NCBI RefSeq assembly: GCF_029882185.1
Contig: NZ_JAOULD010000008.1
Coordinates: 1 to 49,925, forward strand
Direction of reading: 5' to 3'
Origin: Candidatus Nitrosopumilus sp.
Lineage (GTDB): Archaea; Thermoproteota; Nitrososphaeria; Nitrososphaerales; Nitrosopumilaceae
DNA length: 49,925 nucleotides
Position 1 is the stretch's first letter, and each line of letters begins with the position of its first letter. The translations under genes were made by a program, and so were the position numbers. The notes under the pieces were generated by a model, which was given only the letters and a program-made list of their open reading frames with translations, searched no databases and had not been told where the DNA came from. Positions 34,165-42,773 of the stretch are shown in pieces.

Positions 34165-35154
34165 TTGCAAAATTCAAATAAATTACTCCAATCAATTGGA
34201 ATTCCTTTTGCTGCATTACTCTCAGTTGTATTTGGCTTACTTCTCGTATCTTTTCCAATTGGAATTTTCGTAGTTTTTGAAAGTGATATTGGAGACGATA
34301 TCAATTATGAATATCCTTTTACTCATCTGGATCTTTTTGTCGGTACTGATTTCTATCAAGCCCCTATCGATGTTAGCATAGGTGATGTGTTTGTTGTCTT
34401 GTGGGTTTTGTATCTTATTCTTTTTGTAATTGCGATACTTGGACCAAAACATAATTTTTTGAAAACACTCACTCCAATAATCTCCTTTGGTAGATATGAT
34501 GATAGACTAAACTATATGATTGGCGTAACAAAATGGTTTTCAATATTAATTTTAATTTCTGCCTTGATTAATTTTGTACAAGAAGGCTTTGGAATTGAAA
34601 TTGTGCCTCCTTTAGATGACAATGATCTTATTCAGTTCTTTTATGTCAGCCTTGCTCCTTTAATTGAGGAACTTGGATTTCGCCTCCTCTTAGTTGGAAT
34701 CCCTTTGTTTGCTTTGTATTCTCACAAATCATCATTGAGATATTTTTTCACATGTTTGTGGAATCCAAATTTTTTGCATATTTATGATTCAAAAAAAGCA
34801 ATCATTTTGATAATTTTTGTAGGCATTCTTTTTGGTTTCACACATGTTGCCTTTGGAGATTCGTGGAGTGAAGGTAAATTTGCGCAAGCTACTGCTAGTG
34901 GAATTATTCTTGGTTGGGTCTATCTTAGATATGGATTTGTTGCATCTCTTTTGATTCATTGGGCTACAAATTATTTTATATTCTCATATGCAAATTTCAT
35001 CTCTCAGATAAACATGATTTCTATTAATGATGCTTTTTCTCATTCACTAATGTCTACTTTAGAATTGTTGCTTTTGATTTCAGGTGCATTTTCACTATGC
35101 ATTTTGTTTGTAAATAGATTTTATTCTAAAAAAGAACTTGACTTAGAGATTTAG
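34165..35154 (+). CDS. CPBP family intramembrane protease (CaaX-protease-like)
   Basis: 329 residues with about eight membrane segments. The Abi/CPBP signature is complete: EELGFRLLLVGIPLF (EExxxR, about residues 170-175), FGFTHVAFGD with the second-motif His (about 230), and LLIHWATNYFIF with the third His (about 268-275). CPBP glutamic proteases cleave prenylated or membrane proteins in eukaryotes and bacteria. Substrate unknown here. TTG start at 34165, 6 nt after aIF1. Its 3' end overlaps that of tfb by 12 bp. Confidence 0.9.
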   Translation: MQNSNKLLQSIGIPFAALLSVVFGLLLVSFPIGIFVVFESDIGDDINYEYPFTHLDLFVGTDFYQAPIDVSIGDVFVVLWVLYLILFVIAILGPKHNFLKTLTPIISFGRYDDRLNYMIGVTKWFSILILISALINFVQEGFGIEIVPPLDDNDLIQFFYVSLAPLIEELGFRLLLVGIPLFALYSHKSSLRYFFTCLWNPNFLHIYDSKKAIILIIFVGILFGFTHVAFGDSWSEGKFAQATASGIILGWVYLRYGFVASLLIHWATNYFIFSYANFISQINMISINDAFSHSLMSTLELLLLISGAFSLCILFVNRFYSKKELDLEI

Positions 35155-36051
35155 TGCCACTTTCAAACCTTTGTATCTATTTCTAATTGTCACTTCTGTT
35201 ACTCCTGCGGCTTCTGCTACATCTCTCTGTGTTTTGTTTTCACCATTTGTCACACATGCTACATAAAGTGCAGCTGCAGCTAGTCCCATAGGATCTTTAC
35301 CTGCTGAAATTTTTTGCTCTTCAGCAGTTTGCAAAATTTTTGTTGCTTTTCTTTTTGTTTTCTCTGATAGTCCTGCTTTACTTGCTATTCTTGAAATACA
35401 TTTGACTGGATCAACAACTGGCATTTTCAAATTTAATTCTCTTAACAATAATCGATAACATCTTGCAATATCTTTACGTTTGATATTGCTTGCTTGACCT
35501 ATGTCTTTCAATGTTCTCGGTGTTTCAGTATCTCTACATGCTGCATAAAGTGCAGATGCAATTAAAGCTGAAATTGAACGGCCTCTTACTAGACCTTTTT
35601 CTAATGCTTTTCTGTAAATGTAAGCTGCTTTCTCAATCACTGAATCACCTACTGCAAGCTTGTCCTTCAGTCTATCCAATTCACTGAATGCTTGTCTAAA
35701 GTTTCTGTCTACTGGTTCATGAACTTGACTTCTACTATCCCATGTCCTTAGTCTTTCAATTGTACTTTTCATTGCTGCAGTTAGCGGCTTGCCTGTTGCA
35801 TCTCTGTTTTGTGGATTGATTACAGTTGCAAGTCCCATATCGTGCATGGCAAGTGATGTCGGAACGCCTGCCCTGCTTTTACTTTCCCCTTCATTTGAAA
35901 ATGATCTCCATTCAGGACCTGATTCTTCCACTTTGTCGGTAACAACAAATCCACATTTTCCACAAAAATTTTCTCCAGTATTGGCATCTGTAACTAGAGT
36001 TCCTTTAGCACATCTGGGACACCTGTCTTTTAGATTGTTTGTTTTAACCAT
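35143..36051 (-). CDS. Transcription initiation factor TFB
   Basis: Archaeal TFIIB homologue that bridges TBP-DNA and RNA polymerase. The N-terminal zinc ribbon is CPRCAKGTLV ... CGKCGF, followed by the B-reader region (GPEWRSFSNEGESKSRAGVP). Two cyclin folds occupy about 105-195 and 200-300, the second with the recognition helix of the BRE-contacting domain (TQRDVAEAAGVTEVTIRNRYKGL). The ATG at 36051 (MVKTNNLKDRCPRC) is preferred; a TTG at 36063 is in frame. Thaumarchaeota often carry several TFBs, so this may be one of a set. Confidence 0.95.
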   Translation of the reverse strand: MVKTNNLKDRCPRCAKGTLVTDANTGENFCGKCGFVVTDKVEESGPEWRSFSNEGESKSRAGVPTSLAMHDMGLATVINPQNRDATGKPLTAAMKSTIERLRTWDSRSQVHEPVDRNFRQAFSELDRLKDKLAVGDSVIEKAAYIYRKALEKGLVRGRSISALIASALYAACRDTETPRTLKDIGQASNIKRKDIARCYRLLLRELNLKMPVVDPVKCISRIASKAGLSEKTKRKATKILQTAEEQKISAGKDPMGLAAAALYVACVTNGENKTQRDVAEAAGVTEVTIRNRYKGLKVALNL

Positions 36052-36157
36052 TTTTTCTCTCAAAACCTTTTATGATGATATTTAAGATTTTCTAATTCAT
36101 CACTTATAAGTTTGCTGTTATATATGCATAAATTTTGTTTTGTAATTTTTTAATATT

Positions 36158-36796
36158 TTATTTTGATTCCAAGATTTTTTTAATTTTTTCTGAAATTTCT
36201 GGTTTTTCATTTTGCTCTAAGAGGAATTTTAAATCTTCTTTATTATCTACATCCCACATTATTCTCTTTACAAATACCATTGCAACATTGAGTGTGTGTT
36301 CTTTTGCAGTGTTCATATGAATTTTGTAACTATCTTCATCATAATGGGTTTTCATTAAATCTACTGGCATTCTTGCCAATGCATTTGTTCCATCAAATCT
36401 TCTAGATGGAACTATTATTGCGAAATTTGGATGCATCTTGTAATTTAGCATAAAATCAATATCTTGTGTTTTGATAAATGGTATGTCTTGAGGAAACACA
36501 ATTGATGCATCAAAATTATTCTCTAAGAGATATTTGTCTGCCAATGCAACTGCACTGTTTACACTTTCTTCATCCTCGTCTCTTATTGTAATTGTATTAT
36601 ATTTTTCTGCTATGGCTATTGCCTTTTCTTCTTTTGTGATCATAATTGTTTTTTCAATTTGAGGTGATATAGATAATGTGTGCAAAATTTCTTCTAACAT
36701 CACTTTGCACAATTCTTCTACTTGTTGTGGAGATAAATCTAAACGTGATTTTGCTTTAGAGAAAGTCTTTACAGGAATTATTGCTGCTATTTTCAA
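36158..36796 (-). CDS. cofC: CofC, 2-phospholactate (or analogue) guanylyltransferase
   Basis: Activates the phosphorylated three-carbon acid with GTP for coenzyme F420 synthesis. 212 residues with the nucleotidyltransferase motif IPVKTFSKAKSRL at the N-terminus, IVFPQDIPFI and RRFDGTNALARM, the usual CofC sequence blocks. The substrate can be 2-phospholactate, PEP or 3-phosphoglycerate depending on the lineage and cannot be told here. TTG start at 36796, 1 nt after the cofD stop, so cofD-cofC is a tight operon. Confidence 0.93.
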   Translation of the reverse strand: MKIAAIIPVKTFSKAKSRLDLSPQQVEELCKVMLEEILHTLSISPQIEKTIMITKEEKAIAIAEKYNTITIRDEDEESVNSAVALADKYLLENNFDASIVFPQDIPFIKTQDIDFMLNYKMHPNFAIIVPSRRFDGTNALARMPVDLMKTHYDEDSYKIHMNTAKEHTLNVAMVFVKRIMWDVDNKEDLKFLLEQNEKPEISEKIKKILESK

Positions 36797-36797
36797 A

Positions 36798-37718
36798 TTA
36801 TACGTGTACTTGTTTTAAAATGAAATTTGCTAATGCATCTTCTGCCAACTTGTTTTTCATGGTGATTTTTGTTTCAAATACTTTCATGTCTAAGCTTTGA
36901 ATTTTCTTTGTTAGCATTTTATCTTTGGTGTCTATTATGATGTTTGAACATACATCGGAATACATTTTTGCTAATCCATAAGCATTTGATTCAATTCCGG
37001 CAGCTTGCATGTATTTTGCTGCTGGTCCACTAATTGCATCGTCTCCAATCAATGGGCTAATTGCTACCACTTTTTTCTTTATTTTGGATAATTCTTTTCT
37101 AATTCCTTTAATCTGTAACATTGGACCAATTGATGTTAATGGATTTCCTGGGGCTAAAATTACCATGTCTGCATCATGAATTGCGTTTACTGCTTCAGGG
37201 TTTGGACGAGCTTTGTCTGCTCCAATATACTGAATTCCTTCTACTGGATCTTTTCCCCTGTGCTTGACCCAATATTCTTGTAAATGTAGTTCGCCTTTGT
37301 CTGTTGTAATTCTTGTTTCAATACTGTTATCTGTTACTGGAATGATATTTGCACTTACTGCAAATTTTTCACACATCCACTTTGTAATGTCACTTAGATT
37401 TTTTCCATTTTTCAACATGTTAGTTCTAATCAAATGTGTTGCAGCATCTCTATCTCCAACTCTGAACCAAGTCTCTTCACCAAAAACTTCCATTTGACGT
37501 AAAAAGTTAAATGTGTCTTTTTTCATTCCCCATCCTCTTTCCTGATCAAGTAAATCTGCTAATCCATATACGATGGTATCGATGTCTGGACAAACATACA
37601 ATCCGTATAGCCAATAATTATCTCCGACATTACTTATGACATTGACTTTGGATTCTTGGGCAACTAATCCTCTTACTAGTTTGACCGATCCTGTTCCTCC
37701 TGCTAAAACTGTAATCAT
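36798..37718 (-). CDS. cofD: CofD, 2-phospho-L-lactate transferase (F420-0 synthase)
   Basis: Transfers the activated phospho-acid from CofC's product onto FO, giving (dehydro-)F420-0. 306 residues with LAGGTGSVKLVRGL at the N-terminus, NVGDNYWLYGLYVCPDIDTIVYGLADL around 35-60, LAPGNPLTSIGPMLQIKGI and VAISPLIGDDAISGPA. All are hallmark CofD blocks. It is the first gene of the cofD-cofC operon. It is divergent from the exported Cys-x-Cys protein, with about 115 bp between starts. Confidence 0.95.
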   Translation of the reverse strand: MITVLAGGTGSVKLVRGLVAQESKVNVISNVGDNYWLYGLYVCPDIDTIVYGLADLLDQERGWGMKKDTFNFLRQMEVFGEETWFRVGDRDAATHLIRTNMLKNGKNLSDITKWMCEKFAVSANIIPVTDNSIETRITTDKGELHLQEYWVKHRGKDPVEGIQYIGADKARPNPEAVNAIHDADMVILAPGNPLTSIGPMLQIKGIRKELSKIKKKVVAISPLIGDDAISGPAAKYMQAAGIESNAYGLAKMYSDVCSNIIIDTKDKMLTKKIQSLDMKVFETKITMKNKLAEDALANFILKQVHV

Positions 37719-37834
37719 ATCATATTTCCTCTAAAACTATTATCCCATATTTGTCACTCAATATTACTTTTTCAAAAACTGCCGATCTGGCTAATTGGGA
37801 TAAGTTTATTACTGTATTTTTACGGATTTTATTT

Positions 37835-39202
37835 GTGTCTCGGGCTGTAATTATGTCTGTTTTGCTTGCAACTTTGATTGTTGTTGGTACCAGTACTCCT
37901 GCTTGGGCTGCACAATTAGATGCTAGAATTAATCCTAATACTGAAACATCTCCTTTCAAGATGACTTATCTAAAAACAGTCTTTATTGAATATCCTAATG
38001 GAGGAAATCTTTTTGATGAATTACAAGGAAAAGAATGGACTGTATCTGGATCTGCTGACACATCAAATCCTGGAGTAGAAGATCTTTTACATCAACTAAA
38101 TCGTGGAATTGCCAATGATGGAAGTCAGGCACAAATTGATGATTTGAGTGTGTCTTATGATTTTCATCTAAAAGCTAGAAACATCAATACTTCTATTGAC
38201 TATCGTGTAATTTTAGAAGGAACCTTGACTGATTATGTAATTACAAAAGATTCTCAAAGAACTCTTATCGATTTGGGGTGGAGAGGATTAACAACTGATA
38301 AAGAAATTACAATCGATGGCGTTGAAATCAATATCCCAATTAATATTCTAAGAGATTATGAACCTGGAGTTTATACTTATTTTGCAGGAACTGAAGCCGA
38401 AGAAGTTTTAGGCAAACATCTCATTGATGCCGATTTTATTTTAGCACAACCATTGACTAACTGGCACTTTTTGTTTGATCCAACCGGAATCAACGTAGAT
38501 GCTGGAACCTTTGGATTAAGTGAAGAAATTGCAGGATTTGTTGTTTCGTCTTGGACTATGGGTGAAAGTAGTCTTAGAGAGGGAAGACAAGTTGAAAGAG
38601 TTTTCGAAGCTGAAATAATGTCTGATGAAAGATATGTTGTTAGAAGTGTCCAGTCTGCTGATCAAGGAAACTTGGCTGCAATTGGATTCGGTGCTTTAGA
38701 TATTTTAGATGGTGTTGAAATTGCGGGCGTAACTCCAACCCCTCCTGAGGATTATATGACCACCTCTACAGGTGATTTCCCAGTAATGATAGTTTATGGA
38801 ATGGCAGGTTTGGCTGCTGTTGCAGGTATTGCATTTTTCTTTGTTAGCAATAGATCACTCAAAAATGAGCAACAAGGACAACAAGGAATTGATCCTAGCA
38901 GATTAGTTGGGTATCAAACTAGTGCTTCTTCTGGAGGTTATCAAACCAATAGAGGTGAGGCTCAGCTTAGAGATGATACTGATTACCAAAAAACACGAAG
39001 TGTATATGAGAACACTGCTCCTCAGGAAACAACTACACCTCCCCCAACAATGGCTCATCGTGAAGAGGCTGCATGCGGCTGTGCTGCTTCAGCAGAAATG
39101 GGCTCTGAATGTGATTGCGCAATGCACGGCTCCTGTCTATGTGATGCATCCTGTGGTTGTTCTGCAGATATTTGTAGAGAACAAGTTCAATCAATGAGTT
39201 AG
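37835..39202 (+). CDS. Exported membrane protein with cytoplasmic Cys-x-Cys metallothionein-like tail
   Basis: About 455 residues. A signal peptide (SRAVIMSVLLATLIVVG, cleavage near AWAA) leads to an extracellular beta-rich domain of roughly 300 residues, one membrane helix (MIVYGMAGLAAVAGIAFFF) and a cytoplasmic tail of about 100 residues. The tail is Gln/Ser/Gly rich and ends with nine Cys in four CxC motifs (CGC, CDC, CLC, CGC) plus one. Such spacing binds soft metals such as copper or iron-sulfur. The GTG at 37835 fits a TATA-like AAGTTTATTA about 27 nt upstream; ATG 37853 is an alternative. The function is not recognised. It is divergent from cofD. Confidence 0.82.
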   Translation: MSRAVIMSVLLATLIVVGTSTPAWAAQLDARINPNTETSPFKMTYLKTVFIEYPNGGNLFDELQGKEWTVSGSADTSNPGVEDLLHQLNRGIANDGSQAQIDDLSVSYDFHLKARNINTSIDYRVILEGTLTDYVITKDSQRTLIDLGWRGLTTDKEITIDGVEINIPINILRDYEPGVYTYFAGTEAEEVLGKHLIDADFILAQPLTNWHFLFDPTGINVDAGTFGLSEEIAGFVVSSWTMGESSLREGRQVERVFEAEIMSDERYVVRSVQSADQGNLAAIGFGALDILDGVEIAGVTPTPPEDYMTTSTGDFPVMIVYGMAGLAAVAGIAFFFVSNRSLKNEQQGQQGIDPSRLVGYQTSASSGGYQTNRGEAQLRDDTDYQKTRSVYENTAPQETTTPPPTMAHREEAACGCAASAEMGSECDCAMHGSCLCDASCGCSADICREQVQSMS

Positions 39203-39245
39203 ACAAGTCTTTAATTTGTATTTTCTAAAAATTTTCATTTAATTG

Positions 39246-39344
39246 TTAATTTATGAATTGTTCTGACGTGTCTATCCAAATGGCCTTGCCTGCAAGATGT
39301 TTTTTACAATGGGGACATTGAATTCTTTTCACCCTTATACTCAT
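39246..39344 (-). CDS. Possible mini-protein with single CPHC knuckle (32 aa)
   Basis: A 32-residue frame, ATG 39344 to TAA 39246, reading SIRVKRIQCPHCKKHLAGKAIW. Only one Cys pair is present, so zinc binding would need a dimer or partner. It lies downstream of rnpB on the same strand with no competing ORF. The zinc-knuckle-like pattern resembles other mini-proteins in the window, but coding status is uncertain. Confidence 0.35.
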   Translation of the reverse strand: MSIRVKRIQCPHCKKHLAGKAIWIDTSEQFIN

Positions 39345-39382
39345 AATAATTATGAATTTCATATACGAATTAATATCCAAAT

Positions 39383-39392
39383 TTAAAAAATA
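39383..39392 (-). terminator. Oligo-T terminator after rnpB
   Basis: A T6 run on the minus strand (39385-39390) starts a few nucleotides after the last paired base of the RNase P RNA, as archaeal intrinsic termination requires. Confidence 0.5.
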
Positions 39393-39393
39393 T

Positions 39394-39672
39394 GTGTGCT
39401 GGGAGTAACCCTCCTTCTGTTTTCACGATATTTAGCTTTGCAGCCTACCTGAACCTAGTACAGGAACTTTAAGTTCTGTTTGGCTTTGCTCCATGTGGGT
39501 CGTCTTTTTCATTCCTTTTATGGAAACCTCAGGTTTTGCCATCACTGTGCGCCATATTGGATTTTTTTCTGCTCCGTTGCCAACCATCTCTGGTTATCTA
39601 TCTCCAGATCACATTTCCTGTTTGGAGGGAGGAGTTTCCTCTGCCGTAGCAGCGTGTCGTGCTCCAGCTCAC
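39394..39672 (-). ncRNA. rnpB: RNase P RNA component
   Basis: Catalytic RNA that cuts the 5' leaders of tRNAs, 279 nt on the minus strand. The ends pair as helix P1 (GTGAGCTGG with CCAGCACAC, one A-A mismatch). Universal blocks are present in order: GAGGAAACTCC (CR-I-like), GGAGCAAAGCCAAACAG, GGTTCAGGTAGGCTGC matching the GAACCCGGGTAGGCTGC block of bacterial RNase P, and a 3' ACAGAAGGAGGGTTACTCC near CR-IV/CR-V. Length is typical for archaea. An oligo-T terminator follows. Small ORFs reading through it are artefacts. It lies downstream of a methyltransferase gene on the same strand. Confidence 0.85.
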
Positions 39673-39705
39673 ATGATTACTCTGTCTTGTTATTGAATTT
39701 GAATA

Positions 39706-40335
39706 TTACTTTATGGGTTTTGTGCCTGTTATGAACAAAGTCCCGTATTCTCTCTTCCATTTTTTCTTATTTTCCAAATCTTTAACGTGTTTTGTTTTTA
39801 TTACAAATCCTGCGTTTTGAAAAAGTATTTTCCATTCTTTTTTTGAATGAAGGTGCATCTGAATTTTCATCATTTTTGACCATTTTGCTGTCGCTTTGTT
39901 GTCCGTGTAAAAATCAGTACCGCAGAAAAATTTTCCTCCTGGCTTTAGCAATTTGTATATTTTTTCTAGTGCAATTTCGATAGAATCTGCATAATATAAC
40001 GATTCCATTGAAAAAATAAAATCAAATTTTTCATTGTATTTTATTGACTCGATATCTGTGTAAAAAAATTCTTCTTTTTTACTGTCTATCTTTTTTTTAG
40101 CTTGAATGATCATTTTTTTGCTTTTATCAATTCCAATTGCTTTCTTACATTTTTTTTCTTTTGCGATTTTCCTTACTATCCAACCATTACCGCATCCTAC
40201 ATCTAAAAATGTAAATGGACTATCAAATGATATTGTTTTTAAAAATTTTAAAACATTTTTTCCATGCTCTGCTTCCATTAACTCTGCTCTTCCGTTTTGA
40301 GCCCATTCGTCAAAAGTTTTTCTAACTCTATCCAT
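39706..40335 (-). CDS. Class I SAM-dependent methyltransferase
   Basis: 209 residues with the Rossmann methyltransferase order: motif I FLDVGCGNGW (about 43-52), motif II KAIGIDKSKKMI, motif III FYTDIESI, and motif IV-V FDFIFSMESLYYADS with LKPGGKFFCGTDF. This matches the Methyltransf_11/25 group; the substrate is not evident. Lys-rich composition is in line with the host. ATG at 40335. No operon partner; rnpB follows 34 nt after its end. Confidence 0.88.
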   Translation of the reverse strand: MDRVRKTFDEWAQNGRAELMEAEHGKNVLKFLKTISFDSPFTFLDVGCGNGWIVRKIAKEKKCKKAIGIDKSKKMIIQAKKKIDSKKEEFFYTDIESIKYNEKFDFIFSMESLYYADSIEIALEKIYKLLKPGGKFFCGTDFYTDNKATAKWSKMMKIQMHLHSKKEWKILFQNAGFVIKTKHVKDLENKKKWKREYGTLFITGTKPIK

Positions 40336-40444
40336 GTTTCAATATGTTCTTGTTTCCATTATAATATTCATCTTGCTGATTATTACATGAACAATTTCTT
40401 CGTGTTTCTTATATTTGATTTTAAATTATTTTTTTTGAAGAGAA

Positions 40445-40660
40445 TTGCCTGATGAATCATGCCGAAATTGTGGTGGAAAATTATTTGAGAACACAAGATG
40501 TTCTGGATGCTTCAACCCTATTAGCATGATTTGTAATGATTGCATGAGGTGCACTCAAGAGCAATTTCATTCATTTTGTATGTCTTACCAGACCAACCAA
40601 ACCAACACTGTGCCAACAATTGAGCCTGGCAACTGCTGTCAAGTAGTTGCCATGGCTTGA
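40445..40660 (+). CDS. Cys-rich zinc-binding protein (71 aa)
   Basis: 71 residues from a TTG at 40445 with a TATA-like TTATAT about 33 nt upstream. It has CRNCGGKLFENTRCSGC (four Cys, a zinc ribbon), CNDCMRC, and single Cys residues later (SFCMS, NCCQVV), ten Cys in all. The pattern fits one or two zinc knuckles. The last 25 residues are Thr/Gln/Pro rich. Function unknown. Confidence 0.7.
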   Translation: MPDESCRNCGGKLFENTRCSGCFNPISMICNDCMRCTQEQFHSFCMSYQTNQTNTVPTIEPGNCCQVVAMA

Positions 40661-40746
40661 TTTAAGAACTTGAAGAATGCCTCATATCCTGGATACCCAA
40701 GTTTTTAGTATGAGTATAGATTTGGATCCTTGTGAGCTGAATTCCT

Positions 40747-41031
40747 GTGGTTTTGAGCCTATTTGTAATACTTTTCATGCCTGCATATGCATCAGCACAA
40801 ACTCTTGATATAATAACTATTTTAGAAAATTTTGGTAATTATGATTATGGTGAGGATCTTTTTGTCGATGTTTATGATTAAAAAGGTACTCTGATTGAAG
40901 GGATTGCACTAAAAGATAATTCTTCAGGATTGTTTACAGAAGTTTTGTCTCGTCCATTTGAATCTGGACTTTATGTTACTCAGCTACAATATCACGATGT
41001 GATTGTAACTGATTTCTTTAATGTGCGATAG
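40747..41031 (+). pseudogene. Small secreted protein with an in-frame nonsense codon
   Basis: From a GTG at 40747 the frame encodes a signal peptide (LSLFVILFMPAYASAQ) and a secreted domain of about 75 residues. The frame is interrupted by TAA at 40879-40881 (codon 45, context VYD*KGTLIEG) and then continues, with plausible protein sequence (GLYVTQLQYHDVIVTDFF), to TAG at 41029-41031. A single C-to-T change of CAA would make this stop. The domain resembles the Ig-like repeats of archaeal secreted proteins. It is probably a recent pseudogene, or an error in the sequence. Confidence 0.6.
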
Positions 41032-42246
41032 TTATTTTTTCCCTTTTACCAAATTGAATAGTTGTCTTACTGCTAGTTTTGGATGACTAGTTGCAAGTTT
41101 TATCATGTTGGATAATCCGAAATCTGCTTTAATAAAATCTAGAAACTCTTCAGGTTTTAATTCACTGATAATATCTAGTTCTTTGTCCCAATCCTCATCT
41201 GTTAGCCCAATCCATCTGTCTTGTACTTTTCCTGCAGATTTTATTTTTGACTCGATTGCTTTTTTCCAATTCTCTTCATATTCTGATAATTTTTTTTCTG
41301 ATGTGTCATTTGCTTTGATGGCTTTTGCTGCAACTTCTCCTGCTATTCTTCCAAATTTTATAGCATAACGAATTCCTTCCAAGACTAATGGATTTGCCTG
41401 TCCTGCTGAATCTCCGACCAAAATTAAATTATCGTAAACTGTTTTTCTTGAAAGCCCATCATTTGGAATTAATCCGTAGTGAAATTCTATTGGTTCAATT
41501 TTGCCCAAATCTGCAATTGGACCTTCTTTGTTTTTGATCAATTCTTTCAGTCTGGCTATTGGGTCTATGGGAGAATCTGGCTTCCCAATACCTACACCGA
41601 TTCTCGCAATGTTGTCTCCTAATGGAAAAATCCATGCATATCCTGCAGGTGAGTATTTTTGTCCAACCATTAACCACCATGTGTCTGCTTGAACATGCTC
41701 TACCTTTGCTTCGTATTCTGCCCCTGCACCAAATCTTTCCCACTGTTCTACAAACCCCATTGATCTTGCAACTGTTGATTGAAAACCACTGGCATCAATG
41801 ATCACTTTGCCGTAAAACTTAATTTCTTCTTCATGGCGTGTTGCCTTTACTCCGATTATTTTTCCTGATTCATTTTTTATTGCATCTTTTACAAAAGTAT
41901 CTACAAAGATTTTAGTACCTTCAGATTCTGCTTGTGATGCTAACCATCTGTATGTCTTTCTTACATCTAGTACTGCGGAGCGAGCAACCGTATCTCCAAT
42001 ACTGACTTTGTTGTTTGGCGAATAAAATACAAAATTCTTTACTGGATTGTAACAGTCATCCGGAATTCCAAATTCTTTGATATTTTTAATCCATGTGACT
42101 CCGCTGGTCCTAACTGATTCTGCAATTGATTCTTCTTTTTCAATCATTGCTACTTTCAATCCTTTCTTTGAAGCTGCAAATGCTGCTGAAGATCCTGCTG
42201 GACCTCCTCCCACAATCACTAGATCATAATGATGTTCTTCAGACAA
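41032..42246 (-). CDS. Geranylgeranyl reductase family flavoprotein
   Basis: FAD-dependent reductase that saturates the isoprenoid chains of archaeal lipids or of quinones. 404 residues. The dinucleotide motif IVGGGPAGSSAAF lies near residue 10, the GGR signature YAWIFPLGDNIARIGVGIG near 200-220, and the second FAD block LVGDSAGQANPLVLEGIRYAIKFG near 280-300. Whether it acts on membrane lipids or menaquinone cannot be told. TTG start at 42246. The 3' end directly abuts the secreted-protein pseudogene. Confidence 0.92.
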   Translation of the reverse strand: MSEEHHYDLVIVGGGPAGSSAAFAASKKGLKVAMIEKEESIAESVRTSGVTWIKNIKEFGIPDDCYNPVKNFVFYSPNNKVSIGDTVARSAVLDVRKTYRWLASQAESEGTKIFVDTFVKDAIKNESGKIIGVKATRHEEEIKFYGKVIIDASGFQSTVARSMGFVEQWERFGAGAEYEAKVEHVQADTWWLMVGQKYSPAGYAWIFPLGDNIARIGVGIGKPDSPIDPIARLKELIKNKEGPIADLGKIEPIEFHYGLIPNDGLSRKTVYDNLILVGDSAGQANPLVLEGIRYAIKFGRIAGEVAAKAIKANDTSEKKLSEYEENWKKAIESKIKSAGKVQDRWIGLTDEDWDKELDIISELKPEEFLDFIKADFGLSNMIKLATSHPKLAVRQLFNLVKGKK

Positions 42247-42294
42247 CTGTTCTCAATCATAATGACCTAGGATATAATTTTGAGCTAGTTTTGA

Positions 42295-42504
42295 CTATTT
42301 TTTTAGTACCGGGGTCCCTGTTGAATCATTTTCTCTTTCTGAATCAAAAGTTTCCATATGTGCTGGGTCTCTATGCATGTAACTATGAGTTGCCCCTTCT
42401 GTCTTTCTACAGAATTTTTCATGAATTGTTTCTTGTACTTTTAATGTGGTTTCGTTCTCATGAAATAGACGTTTTCCACAGTCCGGACACATAAATTCAG
42501 GCAT
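42295..42504 (-). CDS. Small zinc-finger protein (69 aa)
   Basis: 69 residues from the ATG at 42504 (MPEFMCPDCGKRLF); an ATG at 42519 adds five more. The N-terminal CPDCGKRLFHENETTLKVQETIHEKFC combines a CxxC pair with a downstream His...Cys, a C2-HC-like zinc finger. The rest is polar with several His. It lies 48 nt upstream of the geranylgeranyl reductase gene on the same strand and may be co-transcribed. Function unknown. Confidence 0.65.
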   Translation of the reverse strand: MPEFMCPDCGKRLFHENETTLKVQETIHEKFCRKTEGATHSYMHRDPAHMETFDSERENDSTGTPVLKK

Positions 42505-42572
42505 AAATTCCGTCAACATTAAATCTATTTAGATGTTTCATGCATTTTGGGAATATTTTGTTCTTAACCCAA

Positions 42573-42579
42573 GCTTTAG
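42573..42579 (+). promoter_or_regulatory. TATA-like box GCTTTAG
   Basis: Centred 28 nt before the ATG at 42604, fitting a leaderless transcript of the small membrane protein. Confidence 0.4.
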
Positions 42580-42603
42580 ATGTTTATCAATATCTGTAAA
42601 ATC

Positions 42604-42723
42604 ATGGATGAACCTGAACTTGGATCTTTTTTGATGTGGTCTGCAATAACTGGAATAATTATACTTGTTACTGGGTTTAGCTACCGCATGTATTCCAAAA
42701 AGAACAAGACTCGTCAATCTTGA
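42604..42723 (+). CDS. Small single-span membrane protein (39 aa)
   Basis: 39 residues: an acidic N-terminus (MDEPELG), one hydrophobic helix (FLMWSAITGIIILVTGFSY) and a basic end (KKNKTRQS), so the C-terminus should lie inside. ATG 42604, TGA 42721-42723, with a TATA-like box at the right distance. The clean charge asymmetry makes it believable. Function unknown. Confidence 0.6.
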   Translation: MDEPELGSFLMWSAITGIIILVTGFSYRMYSKKNKTRQS

Positions 42724-42773
42724 TTTTTAACGCACCTAGTTATTGAACAGTTACCTTTGCTTGATTTGTAAGA

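Noticed and set aside
39480-39734. Two overlapping plus-strand ORFs of 67-84 aa
   Set aside because: They lie across the RNase P RNA; the conserved rnpB blocks explain the sequence.
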